This document shows positions 35,185 through 45,655 of a DNA stretch of 64,000 bases, piece after piece. This DNA is from Chlorocebus sabaeus. Its lineage: Eukaryota; Chordata; Mammalia; Primates; Cercopithecidae. The stretch's first letter is position 1, and every line of letters starts with the position of its first letter. The DNA is taken from the NCBI RefSeq assembly GCF_047675955.1, contig NC_132917.1:11006501-11070500 (forward strand), in the 5' to 3' direction. Below the pieces are notes generated by a model that saw only the letters and a list, made by a program, of their open reading frames with translations, ran no database searches and was not told the DNA's origin. The position numbers and the translations under genes are program-made.

Positions 35185-35330
35185 CTTGATGGACATTTAG
35201 ATTATTTCCTTTTTTTTTTTTTTACTAACACAAATAATACTGCGAAAATAGTCTCAAGTAACTTTGCACATTTGTATCTTTTTGTGTGTGTGTAGAATAA
35301 ATGTCTAAACATGCCAAATCTGTTTGTGAT
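35185..35330 (-). mobile_element. L1 LINE remnant, minus strand
   Basis: 'cttgatggacatttagatt', 'acaaataatactgcg' and 'tgcacatttgtatctttttg' resemble reversed L1 ORF2. 34,440-34,580 may be part of the same old copy. Weak. Confidence 0.4.
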
Positions 35331-35745
35331 GGTTTTAAATAACCTCTGCAAATTATTTGATCCTTCTCCCATCAAAAGTGGAGTTTAATTCTCCTCCCTT
35401 TGAATATGGGCCAGTATTTGTACTTGTTTCTAATAAACAGAATGTGGTAGAAGTGGCACAGGGTGGCTTCTGTGGTTAGGATAGAAAAGGTGACACAGCT
35501 TCCACCTGGCTCCCTCTTTGTCAGTTCCTCATCCTTGAAACACAGCCACTTCACATTGGAGAGAAGCCCAAGCCACACGGAGGGGCCCCAGCTGGCCGCC
35601 AGACCCACCTGAGGTCACAGCCGACAGCTGGCATCAACCTCCAGCCTTGACAGTGAATGAACCTTCGGATGGCCCAGTCCCATCTCATTATTTTATACTG
35701 ACATGATTTACCCTCAAAAGAAAAATGAAAGAAATACAAATTACA
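35331..35745. mobile_element. Possible decayed MLT1-like LTR
   Basis: 'aacagaatgtggtagaag' + 'tggcacag', 'acacagccacttcac' and 'tggatggcccagtcccat'-like words recall the MLT1 family, but similarity is low. Confidence 0.35.
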
Positions 35746-36219
35746 GCAATGTCATCTTTAGCAAGGACTGCTTGCAAGGTTGGCCCTTGGTTGGTATCCG
35801 GGAAATTGACTTGGGGAGTGTTCTGACCCTTCCCTGATAAGAACAGCTCACTGCCCCTAAACCGTGTAAACGCTGTGGTTTATGTCTTCATACTGGGAGT
35901 CCAGAATTTCGGTACATGCTAGGCAGAGGGTGCCTTTGTGACTAGCCTGCAGTAAATCCTCAGTGCCAAATCTCTAGTGAGTGTCCCTGACGATGACATT
36001 CCACACATGTTGTCCCAACACACTGCTGGGGGAAGTGAGTGCGTCCAGCGTGTGACAGGGTCTTGGACCCTCATACTCCCTTTCCTCTGGACTTGACCCA
36101 TGTGCCTTTTTCCTTTGCTGATTTTGCTTCATGTCCTGTTGTCGTAATACATCATAGCCTCGAGTATCACTGTATGCTGAGTCCTGCGAGTTTTCCTAGC
36201 CAATCATCAAACCCAGGGT

Positions 36220-36560
36220 GGTCTTAGAGACCCCAACACCACGGCAACAAGACTACAGGGAAGCCGGCGCTTCCTGTATGTGTATACATTGCTGGTGGTA
36301 CCTGCATGGACGCCATGAGAGCAACACAGCCTGTCTGTTGAAAGCCACTCAACATCCACTTCCTCTGACTCAGTAATCCCATCGGGGAATGTGTCCTGTG
36401 GCAACAATTCCACAGCAGGAAGCAGAGGCTTGAAGACACTCATCACAGCTGGTGCTAAACCTGCACAAAATCTAAATGTCCAAGAAGAGAAAAATTTGGT
36501 TAAACACATTATGGTGCATCAACTCTAAGAAACTGGCTACAATGAGATGTGTAAAGCTTA
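36220..36560 (+). mobile_element. Old L1 LINE ORF2 remnant
   Basis: 'cctgcacaaaatctaaatg' + 'tccaagaagag' and 'tggttaaacacattatgg' + 'tgcatcaac' match the L1 ORF2 pattern. Diverged, non-coding. Confidence 0.5.
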
Positions 36561-36565
36561 TAAAG

Positions 36566-36697
36566 CACCTGTGGTCCCACCTACTCGGGAGGCTGAGATG
36601 GATCCCCTGAGCCCATGGAGGTGGAGGCTGCAATGAGCTATGACCATGTCTGGGCGACAAAGTTAAGACCCTGTCTCAAAAAAGAAAAAAAAAAAAT
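36566..36697 (+). mobile_element. Alu monomer fragment
   Basis: 'cacctgtggtcccacctac' to 'agaccctgtctcaaaaaag' plus A tail. Only the 3' monomer is present. Confidence 0.8.
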
Positions 36698-36749
36698 TGT
36701 AAAGAGAAACATGAAAAGATGTTGCTGATACATTAAAAAAATTTTTTTT

Positions 36750-37055
36750 GGCCAGGCATGATGGCTCACACCTGTAATCCCAGCACTTTGGGAGGCCGAG
36801 GTGGGCAGATCACTTGAGTCAAGAGTTCAAGACAAGCCTGGCCAACATGGTGAAACCCCGTCTCTACTAAAAATACAAAAATTAGTCAAACATGGTGGCA
36901 CACGTCTATAATCCCAGCTACTCAGGAGGCTGAGACGGGAGAATCACTTGAGCCCAGGAGGTGGAGGTTGTAGTGAACAGAGATCGTGCCCCACTGCACT
37001 CCAGCCTGGGTGACAGAACGAGACTACCTCTAAGTAAATTAATTAATAAATAAAC
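36750..37055 (+). mobile_element. Alu SINE, plus strand
   Basis: GGCCAGGCATGATGGCTC start and an AATTAATTAATAAAT tail. Confidence 0.95.
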
Positions 37056-38000
37056 AATTTTAAGCTGAGTACAAAATGGTGGGCACGTTGATAGCAACTG
37101 TACAACCAACAGTAAGACCCAAAGCAGCTACTCATAAGTGGGGGTTACAAGAGGAAGGCCGGAGCGGATTTTTCCATAGATAAATTGGGCCTTCCTTTAA
37201 TGTTGCTGTTCTGAGGAACCGGGAGCTTTCTGGGGACTTGGCGGGAGCAGCTGACAAGGCAAGAATTGTGGCCCTGGATGCTTCCTCTGCGGTCACCGCC
37301 TGGTATGACGCCTCCAAGGTGTGTGCGTGTGGGAAGGAGAGAGAGGGTAGTAAAGCCAACTTGTCATCCAAAAAGCAGAGGCTTAGGGGACAAAAGGGAC
37401 GGAAAATATCCCCCGCAAATTAAAAACTGCAGACACACATTTCCCCTGCCTTCATCTCCCACGCACCCGGCCCCGGGGCCGACAGGAAGTGGGCGGGGCT
37501 GGCTCGCAGGGCGGAGGCTCCTCGCGCTCTGTGAATCGCAGGTGTCCTTGCTCCCGGGCTGGTGGGGCCACCCTGTGGCTGCCTGGGCTGGAACGTTCTG
37601 CCTCGCCCAGCTGAAGGCCCTAAACTTGCTAAGCCTTTTAGGGTTGAGGAAAACCCATTAAAAGACAACTCCAGCAACCTCCCAAAGGCAAGGATTCTTG
37701 TGCTCCCCTGGAAAGTCTCATATAAAGTTAGACCACAATATGTGGGGTGTGCCCTGAGCCCTCGCTCAAGGGCACAGAGCAAGTCACTGGCAGAGCAGGG
37801 ACTGGAACCCGGTGTCCTGATCCCCAGGTGAGGCCAGCCTTAGAGCTGCGGGAGGGGCAGGGCGGCGTGGGTCCTCCCAGGCTGGGGCTTACTGAGGCGC
37901 ACCCAGAGTGAATTTGGATGTTTTTCCAGGGATAAGGACATGTGAAAAGAGACTGGCAGTGACTGACCTGGACTGGCAGGTGAGGTTTTTTTTTTCCCCT
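37056..38000. other. Intergenic; modest GC-rich patch
   Basis: 37,460-37,560 is GC-rich with a GGGCGGGGC box and several CpGs, a possible weak promoter. No exon can be supported downstream. 37,755-37,830 is MIR-like on the minus strand ('gagcaagtcactggcagag'). Confidence 0.4.
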
Positions 38001-38211
38001 CAACATTTTATTTTGAAAATTTTCAGACACACAGAGAAGTTGAAAGAATGGCAGGGCAGACACCCAGCATATGCCCGCCCATATGCCCACCACCTAGATT
38101 CTACAGTTACGTTGTATTGTATTTACTTTGTCACCCATCAGTCCAGCCCTCTATCAACTCTCGGTGTGAAATGGTTTTTAAATTATATTTTAATTTTTAA
38201 GAACCAATCTC

Positions 38212-38510
38212 CAGCCGGGCGCCGTGGCTCACACCTGTGATCCAAGCGCTTTGGGAAGCCAAGGTGGGTGGATCACCTGAGGTCAGGAGTTCGAGACCAG
38301 CCTGGCCAACATGGTGAACCCCTGTCTCTACTAAAAATACAAAAGAAATTAGCTGGGTGTGGCAGTGCACACCTGTATTCCTAGCTACTCAGGAAGCTGA
38401 GGCAGGAGAATCGCTTGAACCTGGGAGGCAGAGATTGCAGTGAGCCAAGATTGCACCACTGCAGTCCAGCCCCAGTAACAGAGTGAGACTCCGTCTAAAA
38501 AAAAAAAAAC
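38212..38510 (+). mobile_element. Alu SINE, plus strand
   Basis: CAGCCGGGCGCCGTGGCTC start, 13-nt A tail. The AT-rich 200 bp before it ('acattttattttgaaaat') may be an L1 remnant. Confidence 0.95.
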
Positions 38511-39929
38511 TCAGTGGAAATATTTAGCCTCTACATACATCAGGAACTCGATCAGTCGTGATGGTTTGTTGCAGATGCCCTTGCTGGCCTTTTTTATCCT
38601 GGTCCCTGTGTCTAGAGCCTGTGGCCAGGGCTGGAGGTATCTGAGCAAACTGCACGGCTGTTCCCAGCTGCTCAGGGCCACAGCCTGTGGTCAGCCTGAC
38701 AAAGCCTCCCAGGACACATTGTCCTCTCTAAAGACACTTACGGGGTGTCTTTAGAACCCCCCTTCTAGGGGTTCAGGGAAGTCAGCCGCTGCTCCTTGGG
38801 CATGGCAGGAACCTGTCATCGTGGTGCAGGGAACACAGACACCTCCATGGGAGCAGCACTCAGAAAAGCCTGGCCCGGGGTCCCAGCACACGGCGGCCCA
38901 CCCTGCCACCCTCCTGCTGTGCTCATCTTTACCAGGAAAATTTAAGTCACTAGATGCCAGCCTGTGTCATCCCAGCTCTGAGGGAGGAACAGAGGAGAGA
39001 TAGAGTCCCAGGCTTGCAGCTCTGATTTTAGATTAATGTTTTCCCAAAAGGTCACACCCCTCAGCTCCATCCTCATGTAAGTGTGGGAAGAAAAAGCTGG
39101 CAGCTCTTTCTGGCCTGGCTCTCAGCCCTGTCTTCTCCACGCCAGCCCTCCACCTGAGCCCGGTAGGGGCTTCATTGCCATTGCTTACCCACACCATGGC
39201 AATGGTGACCTCACCTGTTTCTTACCCCTTTCCTGATGGTTCTGGTCCCTGCAGTTCCCTTGGGGCTCACAGCCCATCAGTATCTCCCCACTGGGTACAG
39301 GATACAGTGGAAAACACCCCGGGGCTTGCCCCCATGTGCCCTGCCACCCCCGTCCTTGTCTCCTCCCCCACATCTCCTAAAATGCCAGGCTCTCTCTTGC
39401 ATCCAAGCTTTTGTGGTCACCCCAGTTTTTCTACCTGGCAAGTCCTTTCACCTGTGAAGTCCCAACTCCTTGCTGCCTCCCTCATAGAAGCAGAATCCAG
39501 CAGGGGCACACAGGACTGGCCACAGTGCGAGCTCAGTGGTTCACTGGCTGCCCTGCTGCCCTGCAGCCCAGGCACTCTGCGCAGGCCTCTATTCATCAGG
39601 GTTTTGTCTACACTTAGCTCTTCCTGTACAAAGCTAGGAAGCAGCGGCCCAGCTGAATGGACCCACAGAGAAGCTGCGTGGAAGGAACTGTGAATCTGCC
39701 AGTACCTACCCGAACGGCACGAAACCCAGAGAACCACCAGCGCCTACCAGAACAGCACGAAACCCAGAGAACCGGAAGCAGAGAGTGCAGGAGGCAGAAG
39801 TGATGAGAGCAGCGGGCATCCCTGGAGCTCAGCTGAGCCAGACCAGGAAAGGCTGCCACGGACGGAGCCTGGCTGCACCCAGTTAGAACAGAAACAGGGA
39901 TGAGGGTTCGGACCGTGAGCCCCTCAGGT
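38511..39929. other. Intergenic upstream of C2orf50, no recognised gene
   Basis: Single-copy-looking sequence. It includes one two-copy direct repeat at about 39,699-39,775 ('cacgaaacccagagaacc' twice, about 39 bp apart). Open frames up to 172 codons (39,175-39,693 +) have no domain or splice support. Confidence 0.4.
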
Positions 39930-40060
39930 TCTCACTGTTCCCTTCAGCTGGTGACTGTGTGACCGTGAGCGGTCACTTAATCTTGCCGGTAAGGGCCTCA
40001 GTTTCCTCATCTGTAGAATGGCATTGGAAAGGCATGGCTGGGAGGTCTCAGACATAAAGC
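39930..40060 (+). mobile_element. MIR SINE
   Basis: 'gtgactgtgtgaccgtgag', 'ggcctcagtttcctcatc' and 'tgtagaatggcattgg' in MIR order. Confidence 0.65.
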
Positions 40061-40469
40061 AGAGTGCTGTGTGAACCTCCGGGTTTACAGACAGAGCGGA
40101 TGTTCCTAGTGCATTGCACTCATTTTCCCTCGGCCGACAGAAGCTCATGACCTCCGCCATTGTTCCCAAACAAGCAGGAAGCTTCACACTGCCTGATCCA
40201 CAATTCCCAGAGCGCCCTCAGGGCCACCATCTCGTGCAAGCCTCGCAGCATCCACGAGGGGGCAGCACAGGACTATCATCGCCTCATGGCCTGAAGGCGG
40301 CTGCCGGAAGCCAAGTGCGATAATGGTGGGGGTGGCCCCCAGGAGCCCGGGCTTCGCTCCCTCCTCCTCCCCTACCCTGTGCGGAGGACTCCGGCCTCGG
40401 GGTAGGGGGCTGATGAATTGGGCGTGGCATCTACTCAAGAACTCTGCCCACCCCCCCGCCCTAGGGCTC

Positions 40470-40512
40470 AGATACACACACGCACACACACGCACACACA
40501 CATGCACACACG
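40470..40512. repeat. CA microsatellite
   Basis: ACACAC with scattered G and T, about 43 bp, in the region before C2orf50. Confidence 0.9.
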
Positions 40513-40540
40513 GGGCCCGCCCCTTTCCTGGGAGCTGCCC

Positions 40541-40554
40541 GTTCCCAGGACAAC
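40541..40554 (+). promoter_or_regulatory. Candidate X-box (RFX site) upstream of C2orf50
   Basis: GTTCCCAGGACAAC fits the degenerate X-box consensus RYYNYY, 1-3 spacer bases, RRNRAC, with an AG spacer. It ends 255 bp before the C2orf50 ATG. RFX transcription factors bind such sites in ciliary genes. The fit is visible in the sequence; function is inferred. A degenerate 12-base consensus also occurs by chance. Confidence 0.45.
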
Positions 40555-40724
40555 AGTCAACACAGGCGGGAGTTCAAAACAAAACTGGGCTCAGATGCTC
40601 TCCCCATCGGCCACTCTGAGTTCGAGGCCTAAAGCGACAATGAGGAGGACCCTGGCCAGGCTGTCCCGGGGTTAGGAGGGAGAGAGTGTTCCAGGAGGAG
40701 GTTTGAGCTGATCTCAGGCACAGG

Positions 40725-40770
<46 letters not shown>

Positions 40771-40801
40771 ATTGTGTGTGTGTGACACACACACACACAC
40801 T
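40725..40801. repeat. (TC)n(TG)n(AC)n compound microsatellite before the C2orf50 ATG
   Basis: TC repeats, then TG repeats, then GTGTGTGTGACACACACAC, which is self-complementary. It ends 7-8 bp before the ATG, so if transcribed it forms the last part of the 5' UTR and could fold into a hairpin. Confidence 0.9.
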
Positions 40802-40808
40802 TGCACCC

Positions 40809-41071
40809 ATGGGGAGCCACCCCACCCCTGGGCTCCAGAGAACCACATCACCTGGGTACCGATTGTCTCCCACCAGGCCGCCAACCTCTGTCTCCCCAGC
40901 TGCCCGGATTGGCCCTATGGCCAGCAGGGGTCTTGCTGGTGGCTGTCAGGCCCCCCAGGCTCTGAAGGCGCAGCGGGTGGCCCAGGGAGCTGCCTGCGGT
41001 GGCGGTGGCGTGCAGCAGGACCAGCTGTGGCGGGAGCTCCTGGAGGCCGAGCGTCAGGGCCAGCGGCGCTG
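40809..41071 (+). CDS. C2orf50: C2orf50 (CIMIP5), coding exon 1
   Basis: First coding exon of a small protein that I recall being renamed CIMIP5, ciliary microtubule inner protein 5. Such proteins line the lumen of axonemal doublet microtubules. That role is from memory and is not shown by this sequence alone. It encodes MGSHPTPGLQRTTSPGYRLS through ELLEAERQGQRR, 87 codons plus TG, then splice donor GTGAGT at 41,072. The start ATG at 40,809 sits in CACCCATGG, a fair Kozak context. Residues 1-60 are rich in Pro, Ala and Gly and probably disordered. A Gln/Leu/Glu-rich helix-like segment follows (QQDQLWRELLEAERQ). A GGTGGC hexamer occurs twice, giving Gly-Gly-Gly-Gly where I remember Asp-Gly in human. 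This accounts for 164 residues against 162. Some open frames on the other strand are shadows. Confidence 0.92.
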
Positions 41072-41554
41072 GTGAGTCCCTGCCCTCCCTTTTCCACCCT
41101 GACCCCCGCAGCCTGACTACAAGTTGGGGAAACTTTTGAAGAAAGGGAGATGGGTGGGCAGCTGATCCGGGCTGAGGGACAGAGAGCATGGCATGCCCGG
41201 GGATGGGGGAGGTGGGTCACCAGCCCAGCCCAGAGCCAGACCCGAGCCTGAGCCTAGGAAGCCAGGAAGATGGAGGCCAGGATCAGATGCCGCTGGGTCC
41301 GAGCAGCCCCACCTCCCTGGAGCAGGAGCCTGCTGGCCTAGTCTGGGTGAGAGGCGCTGGCCATCTGACCTGACTCTGGGAAAGATGCTCCTTCATGCCT
41401 TCATTCAACCAAAAATCCCCATGAGCCGCTCTGAAATGAGACCAGATGCAACAAGGGACTGGACAGACCTGGCCATGGCTCCACCGAGCCTTCATACTCC
41501 AGACAGGGCAGCCAAAAAGCAAGCAGAAAAGCAAACAAGTACAAATCTGTAAGA
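41072..41554. other. C2orf50 intron 1, start
   Basis: Donor CTG|GTGAGT. About 480 bp of GC-rich single-copy-looking intron without other features. Confidence 0.7.
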
Positions 41555-41855
41555 AGTGTGACCAGTGGTAAGAAGGAAACAGTTCAGGGTTAGGGGGAGA
41601 GCCGGCTGAAGGCCTCTCTGAGGAGACTTTTAAGCTGAGACATGAAACAGGAGAAGGAGCCAAGAGTTTGACGTATCTAAAAACAAAACAAAGAATTCTT
41701 GTAGCTGAGGCGCAGGGAGTGAGGAAGGCCACAGGATAAGGGGGAGCAGCCGGGGGGTGGCCACCCCAGCCCTCGTAAAAGTCTGGATGCGTTTTTTCCA
41801 AAGGAGACACCATCCAGGATTTTAAGCAAGAACATGGCATGATCTTTAAGCAAGA
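41555..41855 (+). mobile_element. L2 LINE fragment (diverged)
   Basis: 'ggcctctctgaggagac' + 'ttttaagctgagac' is a typical L2 phrase. 'aagaacatggcatgatc' closes the fragment. Confidence 0.55.
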
Positions 41856-42275
41856 AAATGACATTTTTAAATGAGCAGCCTGATAGATTCTAGGAAGCAC
41901 TCATCTTGCACCGCTGAAACTTCATACCGGTGGATTAGCAACGCCCCATTCCCCCTCCTCCCAGCCTCTCTGGCACCCACCATTCTAGTCTTTGCTCCCA
42001 GGAGTCTATTTTCAGTGCCTCATAGAAGTGGAATTGTGCAATATTTGACTTTCCATGTCCGTCTTGTTAGCTTAGCATCCTGTCCTCCAGGTTCATCCAT
42101 CTTGTCGCATATTACAGAATTCCTCCCATGCTAAGGCTGAATGTATATATGTGCAGTTTCTTTATTCATTTGTCAATGGACTTTACGTTGCTTCCACATT
42201 TGACTGTTATATGTATTGCTACAATGGACCTGGGAGTGGTTTCAATTCTTTTGGATGAATTCTCAAAAATGGATG

Positions 42276-42670
42276 TCTTAGTCCATTTTGCATTGCTGTC
42301 AAGGAACACCTGAGGCTGGGTAATTTATAAATAAGTTTATTTGGCTCACAGTTCTGCAGGCTGTACAAGCATAGTCTTGGAATCCGCTTGGCTTCTGGTG
42401 AGGGTCTCAGGAAGCTTACAATAATGGCAGAAGGTGAAGGAGGAGCAGGCGTGTCGCATGGTAAGAGAGGGACCCAGAGAGAGAAGGGGAGGTGTCAGGC
42501 TCTTTTTAACAACCAGCTCTCTCCTGTGAACTAATAGCGCAAGAGCTCATTCATTACCGCAAGGAAGGCACCACGCCAGTCACGACCCAAACACCTCCCA
42601 CTGGGCCCTACCTTCAACACTCGGGATCACATTTCAATATGAGATTTGGAGAGAACAAACAGTCAAACCG
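42276..42670 (-). mobile_element. MaLR LTR in L1, minus strand
   Basis: 'ttagtccattttgcattgc', 'caggctgtacaagcatag', 'caggaagcttacaataatgg', 'aacacctcccactgggcc' and 'aacagtcaaaccgtatt' follow a MST/THE1-type LTR in reverse. Solo LTR. Confidence 0.8.
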
Positions 42671-42885
42671 TATTGGAGGGATTGCAGGATTATATGCTAC
42701 CTCTATTTTTAATTTTGTGAGGAACCTCCATTGTCTTTTCCATAGCAGTGGCACCATTTTGCATTCCCATGAGCAGTATCTCAGCATTCCAGTTTCTCCA
42801 CACAATGGCCAACACTCATTGATTGTCTTTTGGTTTTTGATAACAACCATTCTAATAGGTGTGAGGTCGTATCTCATTGTGATTT

Positions 42886-43301
42886 TTTGTTTTGTTTTGT
42901 TTTGAGATGGAGTCTCACTCTGTCACCCAGGCTGGAGTGCAGTGGCGCGATCTCGGCTCACTCTAACCTCTGCCTCCCAGGTTCAAGCAATTCTCCTGCC
43001 TCAGCCTCCCAAGTAGCTGGGATGACAGATGCCCTCCACTATTCCTGGCTAATTTTTGTACTTTTATTAGAGACAGGTTTTTACCATGTTGGCCAGGCTG
43101 GTCTTTTTTTTTATTTTATTTTATTTTATTTTATTTTTGAGACGGAGTCTTGCTCTGTCACCCATGCTGGAGTGCAGTGGTGCGATCTCAGCTCACTGCA
43201 AGCTCCGGCCAGGCTGGTCTTGAACTCCTGACAGCAGATGATCCACACGCCTCAGCCTCCCAAAGTGTTGGGACTACAGGTATGAGCCACCGTGTTTGAC
43301 C
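42886..43301 (-). mobile_element. Alu SINE, minus strand, split by a short Alu fragment
   Basis: (TTTTG)n tail, GAGATGGAGTCTCACTC, then interruption at 43,106. It resumes at 43,207 and ends near 43,301 ('gccaccgtgtttgacc'). Confidence 0.9.
43106..43206 (-). mobile_element. 5'-truncated Alu with clear target-site duplication
   Basis: About 100 bp: (TTTTA)n tail, then GAGACGGAGTCTTGCTC to 'gctcactgcaagctcc'. The flanking GGCCAGGCTGGTCTT at 43,091-43,105 and 43,207-43,221 is a perfect 15-bp duplication. This is an Alu retroposition truncated to one third. Confidence 0.88.
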
Positions 43302-43747
43302 TCTGTGGTTTTGATTTGCATTTCTCTGATGATGAGTGACATTGATAATCTTTTCTTATATTTATTGGCCATTTATTTATCTTCTTTGGAGAAATGTCTA
43401 TGCAAGTCTTTAACCCATTTTTTCAATTGGGTTATTTGGTTTTGTGCTACTAAGTTGTAGAAGTTCCTTATACATTTTGGAAATTAACTCCTTATCAGAA
43501 ATATGATCTGTAAATGTTGTCTCCCATTCTGTGTGTTGCCTTTTCACTTTGTTGCTTGTTTCCTTTGCTCTTTAGAAGTTTTTGAGTTTGATGTAATCCC
43601 ATCTGTCTATCTGCTTTTGTTTCCTGGCCTTTGTGTGGCATATCCATGGAATAATTGCCAAGCCCAATGTTATGAAGCTTCCTCCTATGTTTTTGAGTGG
43701 ATTGGTATGTATCATGTTAGAAAGGATCCAATTTCATTCTTTTGCAT

Positions 43748-43855
43748 GTGAAAAACTTCTGCACAGCAAAGGCAACAATTAACAGGGTGAAAAGGCAACA
43801 ATTAACAGTGAAAAGGCAACCTACAGAATGACAGAAAGTATTTACAAACTGAGTA
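43748..43855 (+). mobile_element. Short L1 ORF2 segment in opposite orientation
   Basis: 'aaaaacttctgcacagc' to 'ggcaacctacagaatgac' is L1 ORF2 in + orientation. It follows immediately on the minus-strand L1, which already contains the same region. A 23-bp internal stretch ('ggcaacaattaacag') is tandemly repeated. Confidence 0.7.
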
Positions 43856-44523
43856 AATGTGGGAGGAAAGGTGAGGAAGGAATAAAGGATGACAGGTCTC
43901 AGCTTGAATAATTAATAGGGAGGAGAAGATAAATGATGAAGATGCTGAGTTCTGGTGAGTTTTAAATGCCCGAACCACGTCTAGACGGAGCTGCCAGGAG
44001 GTAGTTGAGTGTGAGAGTGAGGAGTTGTGCATTAAAAACCTATCCAGAAGGGGAGAATGAGGACTGACTGCGAATGGACACAAGGTGTTTTGTGGGTGAT
44101 GAAATGTTCTGGAATCAGAAAGTGGTGATGGTTGCCCAACTCCATGAATAAAGTCATTGAATTGTGTGCTTTAAAAAGTGAAGCTTATGGAATGCGAATT
44201 CTATCTCAGTTTTAGCAGGAAACGGGTGGGCACTGGCCCCAGCGATGTGAATAAGCTCTCCCCGGAAGAGCACAATGGATCAGAAGAGGCAAGGATGCAG
44301 GACAGAACTTGCAACGTTTACTAGAAAGGCAGAGATGCTGCCAGGAAACACCAGAGAAGAAAGCCAGGGGCATAAAGACGTGTAAAGACCAAGGGGAAAG
44401 AGTTTTGCAAGGTCTGGAAAGCCCAAAGAGGAATGTGTAAGGCAGTGCTTCCTGACAGAAATACAATGTGAGCCAGACACATAGCTTAAATGTTCTAGTG
44501 CTGCTTTGAAAAATGAAACAAGA
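43856..44523. other. Intron sequence with an L1 3' end remnant
   Basis: 44,090-44,215 ('aaagtggtgatggttgccc', 'tcattgaattgtgtgc') is an L1 3' end in + orientation. The remainder is unrecognised. Confidence 0.5.
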
Positions 44524-44825
44524 GGTTGGGAACAATGGCTCACACCTGTAATCCCAGCACTTTGGGAAGCTGAGGCAGGCAGATCACCTGAAATCAGGAG
44601 TTCGAGACCAGCCTCGCCAACATGGTGAAACCCCATCTCTACTAAAAATACAAAAACTAGCCAGGCATGATGGCATGCACTTGTAATTCCAGCTACTCAG
44701 GAGGCCGAGGCAGGCAGAGTTGCTTGAACCCGGGAGGCAGAGGCTGCAGTCAGCTAAGATTGTGCCACTGCACTCCAGCCTGGGCGACAGAGTGAGACTC
44801 CATCTCAAAAAAACCAAAAAACAAA
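44524..44825 (+). mobile_element. Alu SINE, plus strand
   Basis: GAGGTTGGGAACAATGGCTC start, tail AAAAAAACCAAAAAAC. Confidence 0.93.
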
Positions 44826-45655
44826 AAGAACTTGTAGCAATAAAAATATATAAAGTTGAAATATAAGACACAACTGAAGTCAGACTTCATAAACTCAAGA
44901 CAGGAGAAATTTTTCAGAAAATCAAGACAGAAAACACAAATGACGAATTAAAAATGTAGAGAAATTGAACAAGAAGCTCCAACCTATCCTTAATCAAAAC
45001 TCCCAAAGGAGAGAATGAGAGAGAGAAAATGTCTAAAGAGAAAGTAAGTGAGAATTTTCCAGAAACGAAGAAATGCAGGAGTCCACAGATACTAGAGTAG
45101 GTGCTCCACAAAAACAGGTGCATTAACAAGAAAATAAGACATGGAATTCCCAAAGAGGGGGATGCCAGCGTGTTGGTGAAGGAAGGGAAGAGCCTGTGAT
45201 CTTGAGTCACGGCCAGGCCAGTGGGAGCAGGAGGACACGGGGCTTCCGAGGAGGCTAAGAAAGGTTTTAAAGGAATGTTTATTATCTGATGCACATGACA
45301 GTGTAGAAAATAATATTGAGAGGGACTTTTCAGTTTTGTTGGAAATCTGGAATCAATGATCAGTACATAGAAGCCTAAAAAAAATTGGGAGGAAATGTAA
45401 TTTCTCTGTTAGCTCTAGAAAGAATACAAGGTTGTACAAGAACAGAATTGGGGTATATTGCACTCCTTAGTTCATCAGGGAATAACATTTACATAACCAT
45501 AAGAATCAAAATGACATATATCAATTTAACCAAGATCTGTAATGATTTTGAAAGAACAAAGGGAAGGGCAGGAGTAAGAATGCTAACTCTTCATCTCCTA
45601 TAATAGAAAGTTGATAGATAAGTTTAAATTTTAGAAAATATTAAGGAACAGCAGT
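44826..45655. other. A-rich intron sequence, no recognised feature
   Basis: About 830 bp within C2orf50 intron 1. The minus-strand open frame at 44,914-45,294 (126 codons) has no recognisable domain. Confidence 0.4.

Larger units (their letters stand above)
41900..43745 (-). mobile_element. L1 LINE 3' half, minus strand, multiply interrupted
   Basis: Follows the L1 3' UTR and ORF2 3' end in reverse ('tggcacccaccattctag', 'ggttcatccatcttgtcgc', 'gaggaacctccattgtc', 'ggagaaatgtctatgcaag', 'attcttttgcatgtg'). A MaLR LTR at 42,276-42,670 and Alus at 42,886-43,301 interrupt it. It lies in C2orf50 intron 1, antisense to the gene. No intact frame. Confidence 0.85.

Noticed and set aside
37440..37565. 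Possible CpG-island promoter for an unknown RNA
   Set aside because: Too short and with too few CpGs, and no exon with splice signals could be supported downstream.
39175..39693. 172-codon plus-strand frame upstream of C2orf50
   Set aside because: Low-complexity Ser/Pro composition. No similarity recognised and no link in phase to C2orf50 exon 1.
40848..41220. Minus-strand frames opposite C2orf50 exon 1
   Set aside because: Mirror frames of a GC-rich coding exon; the plus strand has the conserved protein and splice sites.
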